From the NCBI RefSeq assembly GCF_963678635.1, contig NC_087067.1:45892515-45956514 (forward strand): a DNA stretch of 64,000 nt, written 5' to 3'. This DNA is from Symsagittifera roscoffensis. Its lineage: Eukaryota; Xenacoelomorpha; Acoela; Convolutidae. Below, piece after piece: positions 58,886 to 64,000 of the stretch (position 1 is its first letter; the number at the start of each line of letters is the position of its first letter). The notes beneath the pieces were generated by a model, which saw only the letters and a list, made by a program, of their open reading frames with translations, made no database searches and was not told the DNA's origin. A program made the translations under genes and the position numbers.

Positions 58886-59945
58886 AACTTTTATTAGTTT
58901 AATATTTTTTAATTATGATTTTAGTTAGTTGTTTTCACAAAATTTTTGTTTTAGTTCAGTTATTTTGAAGAGTTACTCACCCTTGAGTAGCTCTTATTAA
59001 AAATAGGAGTATGGTCACAAAGCGTGGATGTAGCGCGGTGGGTTAGGCCGGCTATAGAGCATGCTCAGGACGTCCTTCCTGGTGGGTTAGGCCAGGAGTT
59101 GGAGTATGATTGCATGCGGTTTTTGTGAGAGGTCCTGTTATGTGACAACGTTTTATGTTGGGTTTGTTGTGGTTTTTCTTATGTTTTGTTGGTTGTGTCC
59201 TTTTTTCAAAAATCAAATTGTTTGTGGTATGGGTTTGTCTTTCGACTTTTTTGTGTTTTATTATTTCTTTCTTAGACTTTATAATAGTCTTCAAAAGAAT
59301 AAATTATCCAGTTTTAAACTGGGTTAATCCGGTTTGGGTACCGTTGGTTTCCTTTTCTTAGTCATGCTGTTATGCTATGTGTTGTGGTGTTTAGTAAGCT
59401 GCATTGGTTAGTTTTGTTTAGTATATAATTCCTTTCCAACCGGGTTAAAGGAAAGTTTGAAACGTGTTATCTTGTGTTAGAGTTATCGAGTGTGAAAGCT
59501 TGAAACTGAAATTCATTATTTTAAACAATTCTTCGTGGGCGAGCTGTGCGAGTTTGGATAGAATTCTTGTGCGAGTGAATGAAAATAGCAAAAGGTTAGT
59601 ACTGTATTTGCTTCTTATTAATTTACTACATAGAATTTTATCTTTACTGCTAGTTGTTGGGGAAAATTAAGTTACAAATTTTCATCATTATTAGATTTAC
59701 TGCTTGTGGGGGAAAAATTTATAAATTAATTTACTGCATTGGTATTATATTTATTTAATTGTTGGTGCAAAAATTTAATAGTGTTTTAAACAGTTTTGAA
59801 GAAGTTTGCTATTTTTTATTTTTCTTTTGTGAATTTTTCAGATGATCTAGGATGAAGGCTAAAATTCTAAAGAAAACATGGATAAAGAATGGTGAGTTTC
59901 TAATATTTAAATTAGTTAGTAATATGTATAATTCATACTTACCTG
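58886..59945 (-). other. non-coding tail of the A/C-rich element
   Basis: Strongly G/T-rich on the plus strand, like the ORFs to its right. It includes a direct repeat of GGTGGGTTAGGCC (59037 and 59081), a CCAACCGGGTTAAAGG / AAACTGGGTTAATCCGG pair and TATA-like stretches. This is where a 3' untranslated region or LTR of the minus-strand element would lie. I cannot find a second LTR in the window to confirm it. Confidence 0.4.
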
Positions 59946-61754
59946 TTAGTCGTCGGGGAAGAAACCGTGGGGGAAGATGTCCTGGATGAGATCTGAAGTT
60001 GTTAGTAATTTGGCTAAGATGCGGATGAGATTTTTAGTTTGAAGCAGTGGCCAAAGTAATTGAAGTGCCTTAATGGTGGTTAGTTCTTCAGTGCCAACTG
60101 CAAATTCATAAGGTGTGTTTTGGATTAGATTATATAATTTGTGGTTGAATTTAGTGTTATGGATGAATTCTAAAATGGGGATTTCTATAGGTTGTACAAA
60201 CTCGTGTGGGATGAGGAAGGGTCGGGATTCTTCTGCGTTGAAGGTCTTGGTGATGGGACAAAAGATATACATTTGGGTTATGGGATCATAATTTCGAAGA
60301 ATACCATGAAGGTTAGTATCTTTAATGCAATATGTGAAGTTAAGAAAGAATGGTGAGGTGTATTTGGAATTGATGAATTGAAAACGATGGTGTGGTTGTC
60401 TGGAGGGAGTGTGTAGGTCAAAGTGATTTTGGATGAAACGATAATAAGTATATGTGTGTGTTTGTTTAGTGCGCAACATAATATCGTGTGAGCAGTGCAA
60501 ATCTCTTTCATGTGGTGCAAGGAAATGAAAGGTTAGTGAAAATATTTGGAAGCGTTCTTTAAAACTTTCGTAGGCTTGCGTGTCTGTTAGTGCTTCTGAA
60601 ATAATGTGGTCAAACTTGCGATCGAAGATATTTAGTGTAAATACATATGGTGTTTTAATGAAAAATTTCTCGGTGATTTGTGGGTTAGCGAAGCGATCGT
60701 CGTCTAAGAATTGATCTTGGTTAGTTCTGATGATGTTATGATCGTAATATTCTAGTGTATATTCATTAGCTCGGGGTGCAGTGTGTGTTTTTAGTGATTT
60801 TTTATATCCAATGTAAGTAAATTGTCTAGGTGTTAGTGTTGTAGTGAGTCGATATAGCATGTCCTTATTTCGTTCTATATCGATATGAGTGTTAGATAAA
60901 GGTAAGCAAAGGGGATTTGTAAAATGATAATATGAGGTCCAAGGAAGGGTAGGCATTAAAACGTATTCGTCTACAAAGTTACGTGTCTCGTTAGTGTCAT
61001 GAGGGGTGTTTAAGGTGTATTGTGGAAATGAGGGTAAGGTGATAGCTAAAAATTCTTTTGTGTTAGTGTGTTGTGGATGGTTGATATATTCACGGGCTGT
61101 TCCTGGTTTCGCTGGGAAAGGATGGTTGAAGAACTTCCTTTTAAAAGTGCGGTAAGCTCTATTAGTGCTGAGTGAAGAGTCAGTAGTTGTGGATGATGGT
61201 GCTAATGATTCAGTATAAATTGAAGAGGGTGTAGGGGTAGGAGGGTTGGATGAATCTATTGTGGATGAGATTTGGTTTATGGTTGGGGTGTCAAGGTGAT
61301 AGGGTTGTTGTTGTAGGGTAATGAAATTATCTAGTTCTGGGGAGATTCGGGGGGTGTCTGGAGAATGAGATGATTGGTCTGAGTGAAGTGAGGAGTAGGT
61401 TGGAGTGACTTGGGAAGCATAAGAGGGTGTAGAATTGGTTGGGTCAGGGTTATTTGGTAGTATGGGTTGAAAAGGGGGTTGGGAAAAATTTAAGGAATTG
61501 GTGTGAAAATTATTTGCTGGAGATGGTTCAGAGTCGGCAAATTCATCGGGGGTTTCAATATTCGGGTTATTGAGTTGTGAGATGGAGTATAAAACTGAGA
61601 TGTGTGAATTAGTATCGGAATTCATGCCTGATGTTACATTACTGGATGGGAAATCGGGTGGCGGAAAAGCAAAAAGTGGTATTATTGGGATTGGAGTGGT
61701 GAGGTTGGTTGGGTGGGAATTTGATCGGTGTAGGGATCCAAGTTGTCGGCTCAT
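59946..61754 (-). CDS. unrecognised 602-residue ORF of virus-like element
   Basis: A long intact frame in A/C-rich DNA. The ATG is preceded by an in-frame stop two codons upstream, so the start is firm. Residues 1 to about 200 are low-complexity Ser/Thr/Pro/Asn-rich. The remaining 400 look folded, rich in His, Tyr, Phe and Thr, and end in a hydrophobic, Leu-rich helical part (LQLLWPLLQTKNLIRILAKL). No signal peptide or zinc motif is seen. It follows the glycoprotein gene on the same strand with the same codon bias, so both probably belong to one element. A nucleoprotein, phosphoprotein or accessory protein is possible; I cannot choose. Confidence 0.7.
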   Translation of the reverse strand: MSRQLGSLHRSNSHPTNLTTPIPIIPLFAFPPPDFPSSNVTSGMNSDTNSHISVLYSISQLNNPNIETPDEFADSEPSPANNFHTNSLNFSQPPFQPILPNNPDPTNSTPSYASQVTPTYSSLHSDQSSHSPDTPRISPELDNFITLQQQPYHLDTPTINQISSTIDSSNPPTPTPSSIYTESLAPSSTTTDSSLSTNRAYRTFKRKFFNHPFPAKPGTAREYINHPQHTNTKEFLAITLPSFPQYTLNTPHDTNETRNFVDEYVLMPTLPWTSYYHFTNPLCLPLSNTHIDIERNKDMLYRLTTTLTPRQFTYIGYKKSLKTHTAPRANEYTLEYYDHNIIRTNQDQFLDDDRFANPQITEKFFIKTPYVFTLNIFDRKFDHIISEALTDTQAYESFKERFQIFSLTFHFLAPHERDLHCSHDIMLRTKQTHTYTYYRFIQNHFDLHTPSRQPHHRFQFINSKYTSPFFLNFTYCIKDTNLHGILRNYDPITQMYIFCPITKTFNAEESRPFLIPHEFVQPIEIPILEFIHNTKFNHKLYNLIQNTPYEFAVGTEELTTIKALQLLWPLLQTKNLIRILAKLLTTSDLIQDIFPHGFFPDD

Positions 61755-62080
61755 CGTGGGCTAAAAAAATTATTATTTTGAGACTGAAAAGCGGTGGTAT
61801 GGGGTTGTTCTATAATTTGTTCATAAGTATTTTCATCTTGTGAGTGGTGTGGCATTATATGTTGGATGGGACTTTGTGATATGGTTGGTCTAAAATTATT
61901 ATGTGTTATGGCTAAATTTCGAAAATTACGTGGGACTAGGGATAAGGGATGGTTATGTGGTAGGGGTGGTAACTGTGGTGCTGTTGGTGTTGTGTCTGCA
62001 TTGTTATGTTCTTCGTCGTACGTGTTCTGTCTTGTCGCTATTTTTGTGTTATATTCTTTTATTTGTGCGTCTAAAAGAAT
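61751..62080 (-). CDS. open frame overlapping the 602-residue ORF start
   Basis: An open stretch of 109 codons between stops, rich in Asn, His, Pro, Gln and Thr, with the same A/C bias. It ends in a TGA that overlaps the ATG of the 602-residue ORF (ATGA). Its only in-frame ATG is at 61855, so it may be translated by coupling or splicing, be the separated N-terminus of the downstream ORF after a one-base change, or be non-coding. Its low-complexity composition resembles the start of the downstream protein. Confidence 0.35.
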   Translation of the reverse strand: MLLDAQIKEYNTKIATRQNTYDEEHNNADTTPTAPQLPPLPHNHPLSLVPRNFRNLAITHNNFRPTISQSPIQHIMPHHSQDENTYEQIIEQPHTTAFQSQNNNFFSPR

Positions 62081-62147
62081 TTAGTTTATTGATGATGAAA
62101 AAATTCCAAAACATCCTGCAAATAGTATGCGTGCTACACTTGCTTGT

Positions 62148-64000
62148 CTATTTACTTGTGTGTGTATAGCGCATGTATTATAGATTCCTTTTAAAAGTGA
62201 AAAAAGAAATCCTATAAAGTTAAACATTGCGTATATAATAGTCAATTTTTCTAAGATGTAATAGGGCCATCCTAGAAAATCAATAATTTCAATTTTTAGT
62301 GTAACAAAGCTAAAAATATTGATAGGTGATATATCTTGGGGACGGTATTTTTCACCGTTTAGATATATATAATCTTTAATGTCCTTAAAATATCCGCTAT
62401 AGTCTTGCGTATAGATGTCTGCAAATCCTGCGGTTTCGGCAAGTTTGCGTAAGTTTTAGTCAATTGATTGTCTTTGTATTGTGTCCATTTGTGTTAATAA
62501 TTCCTGGAATTGTTGTGTTCTAATGTGATGTTGAATATCTGATTTTGAGTATATTCCTATTGATTGTAAGTCTATATTTGGGTTTCGAGCGATAGCGCGA
62601 ATGCTTTCTGGTGAAAATTTTTTGAGTGATTGCATTAATGTGGGATATGGGGTGAGAAGGTAATATTTATCTTCATCAGGGTTTAGTTGTACTACGTTGT
62701 GGCTATTTTCTGATCCACATGGAACTGCGGTATCCCAGAAATAGGTTCTTCGTGAAAGTGTGTCAACGAAATGTACTTTATTCTTATAAAAGATAGGGAT
62801 GCTTTTATAGCATCGTTTATCTTCAAAAACGTATAGTGGTGATACTTTTTTAGTACAAGTATAAAACCATAAGATGTTTCCTTCATAGTCTAAAAAATTT
62901 GATCTATTTCCTGATAGTAAATATCCTGCGTAGGGTATTTTTAATACTGCTAGTGCAAGTGATTGTAATATTTGTGTTCTTTCTAATTCGCATAGTTGGT
63001 GTAATGTTTCTAATTCGGAGAGTGACATTTCTTGAAAAATTCGGCTAATCGTGTAGTCTAGTTTCATATCTAAGTGAATATCATAGTGGATATTACCAAA
63101 ATATGTACTATTCATTAGTGATAGTTCTTGTAAACGTGTGCTTTGATCGTCTTGGGGCTTTAAATGTCCACCAGGTTGACCTGTATTCTTTTGAAAATTA
63201 ACTGGTATATATGATGTTCCTTCGTTTAGGGGATGACTTGTGGCGTATGGGTCGACTTTTATTTTTCCAGTGGTCATGTCGAATCCATTTTCGTATTCAA
63301 CTAATATTTCAGAGTATTGTGTTTTGTGAAGTGGGTTTCTGTATTTACATGCAAGTTCTGTTTCTTGATATATTTGAAAACGTGTTAATTTATTTTCTAT
63401 ATTATGAATGTTTCGAAAATTAGAACTTATTTTTCGTAATGGATTTACTTGTTCATATGGTATTGATTGTATAAAATATTTTTCGTGAAATTTTATCATA
63501 CGAGCGTGTATTTTTGCTACTTGTGTATGTTGTACATGTGTCTTCGGGGAACCAAACAATTGTTGCTTGTGTTCTGGTTGTAGGGTCGCAATAACCTTGG
63601 TCGTTTTTACAAGGTAATCTAATTCCTTGATAAATCATTGTGTTGTCTGATAAATCTCGTGTGAGTTGTATTTTTTCGAGTTGTATTTTCCAATCGAAAA
63701 ACATTATTTCTTGGTATCCTTTATTTTTTGTGTCTGCTTTGCAGTTTGATGGGTCATTTATACCAATGTGTGGTATCCAGTGTTTATCGTGCATGTCATA
63801 GGTTAATCGTCCGTGTGCGCCGTTGTATGGGTATTTTTCATCTAATTTTATATGTCCTTGATATCTTTCAAGTTCTGCTTGATGTACAGAATCTGAAAAA
63901 ACTTGGAAATATACTAAATTTCTATCTGTGTTTTTATTTTTTGTGATGTTTAGTCGGAGTAACTCGTTTTTACAATCTTCGGGATTGAGATGTAAAAGTC
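62148..64000 (-). pseudogene. viral class III-type glycoprotein, frame-broken, partial
   Basis: Three consecutive frames, all minus. The first is open from the right edge to about 63545 (with KNDQGYCDPTTRTQ and FPEDTC). The second is 62456 to about 63545 and contains AKIHARMIKFHEKYF, LCELERTQILQSLALA, IPYAGYLLSGNRSN, DKRCYKSIPIFYK and LSRRTYFWDTAVPC. The third runs from about 62460 to a stop at 62148 and carries a hydrophobic membrane-anchor-like segment near its end. Spaced cysteines and the CELERT...LALA / GYLL / CY..IPIFY / TYFW..AVPC order recall the glycoproteins of Jingchuvirales and of env-bearing BEL/Pao retroelements; this is recognition from memory, not a search. In a virus such a protein mediates attachment and membrane fusion. 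The breaks near 63545 and 62458 look like indels. Confidence 0.65.

Noticed and set aside
59946-64000. Maverick/Polinton-type element with a fusogen
   Set aside because: No protein-primed polymerase, integrase, capsid or packaging ATPase is visible in the window, although the element is cut by the right edge so this is not fully excluded.

Overview
The window is AT-rich animal nuclear DNA, most likely from an invertebrate; the sequence does not identify the species. The evidence is spliced genes with GT-AG introns (several kilobases long in places), a 51-residue eukaryotic ribosomal protein eL39, an animal-type peptide-amidating monooxygenase, a pentameric ligand-gated channel, and dense retrotransposon debris. 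Coding exons stand out as GC-richer islands in low-complexity A/T-rich sequence.

Layout. 0.8-9.4 kb: a minus-strand gene for a pentameric ligand-gated ion channel without a Cys-loop. Eight exons join in perfect phase; the gene lacks its first exon(s) and runs off the left edge before TM4. One intron carries a 1.15-kb 12-bp minisatellite. 9.6-12 kb: a cluster of the palindrome GCGGAATCCGC and a fold-back element with a GC-rich hairpin core. 13.4-15.7 kb: a two-exon plus-strand PHM-like copper monooxygenase, complete and apparently membrane-anchored. 15.7-24.2 kb: mostly gene-poor, with a diverged tandem array at 18.3-19.4 kb, tRNA-like repeats and one orphan exon. 24.3 kb: eL39 (minus). 27.7-32.2 kb: two minus-strand genes, an unrecognised Ser/Lys-rich coiled-coil protein and, upstream of it, a multi-exon N-myristoylated SVIP-like (VCP/p97-interacting) protein.

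32.3-57 kb is a transposon graveyard. A CR1/L2-type LINE on the minus strand has an SGNH-hydrolase ORF1, a 2A-like motif, AP-endonuclease and reverse transcriptase, all broken, and lies between about 80-bp inverted repeats. Next comes a second LINE fused to a degenerate Ty1/copia element. Pieces of this LINE-copia chimera and a downstream module are repeated several times, including an apparently exact 2,269-bp tandem duplication.

58.4-64 kb has a different composition (plus strand G/T-rich, so minus-strand coding is A/C-rich). It carries a frame-broken class III viral-type glycoprotein gene resembling those of Jingchuvirales and of env-bearing BEL/Pao elements. Downstream lie a 109-codon open frame and an intact 602-residue ORF that I do not recognise. 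This is the best candidate here for an undescribed virus-derived element.

All calls rest on reading translations, splice signals and motifs by eye; no similarity search was run.
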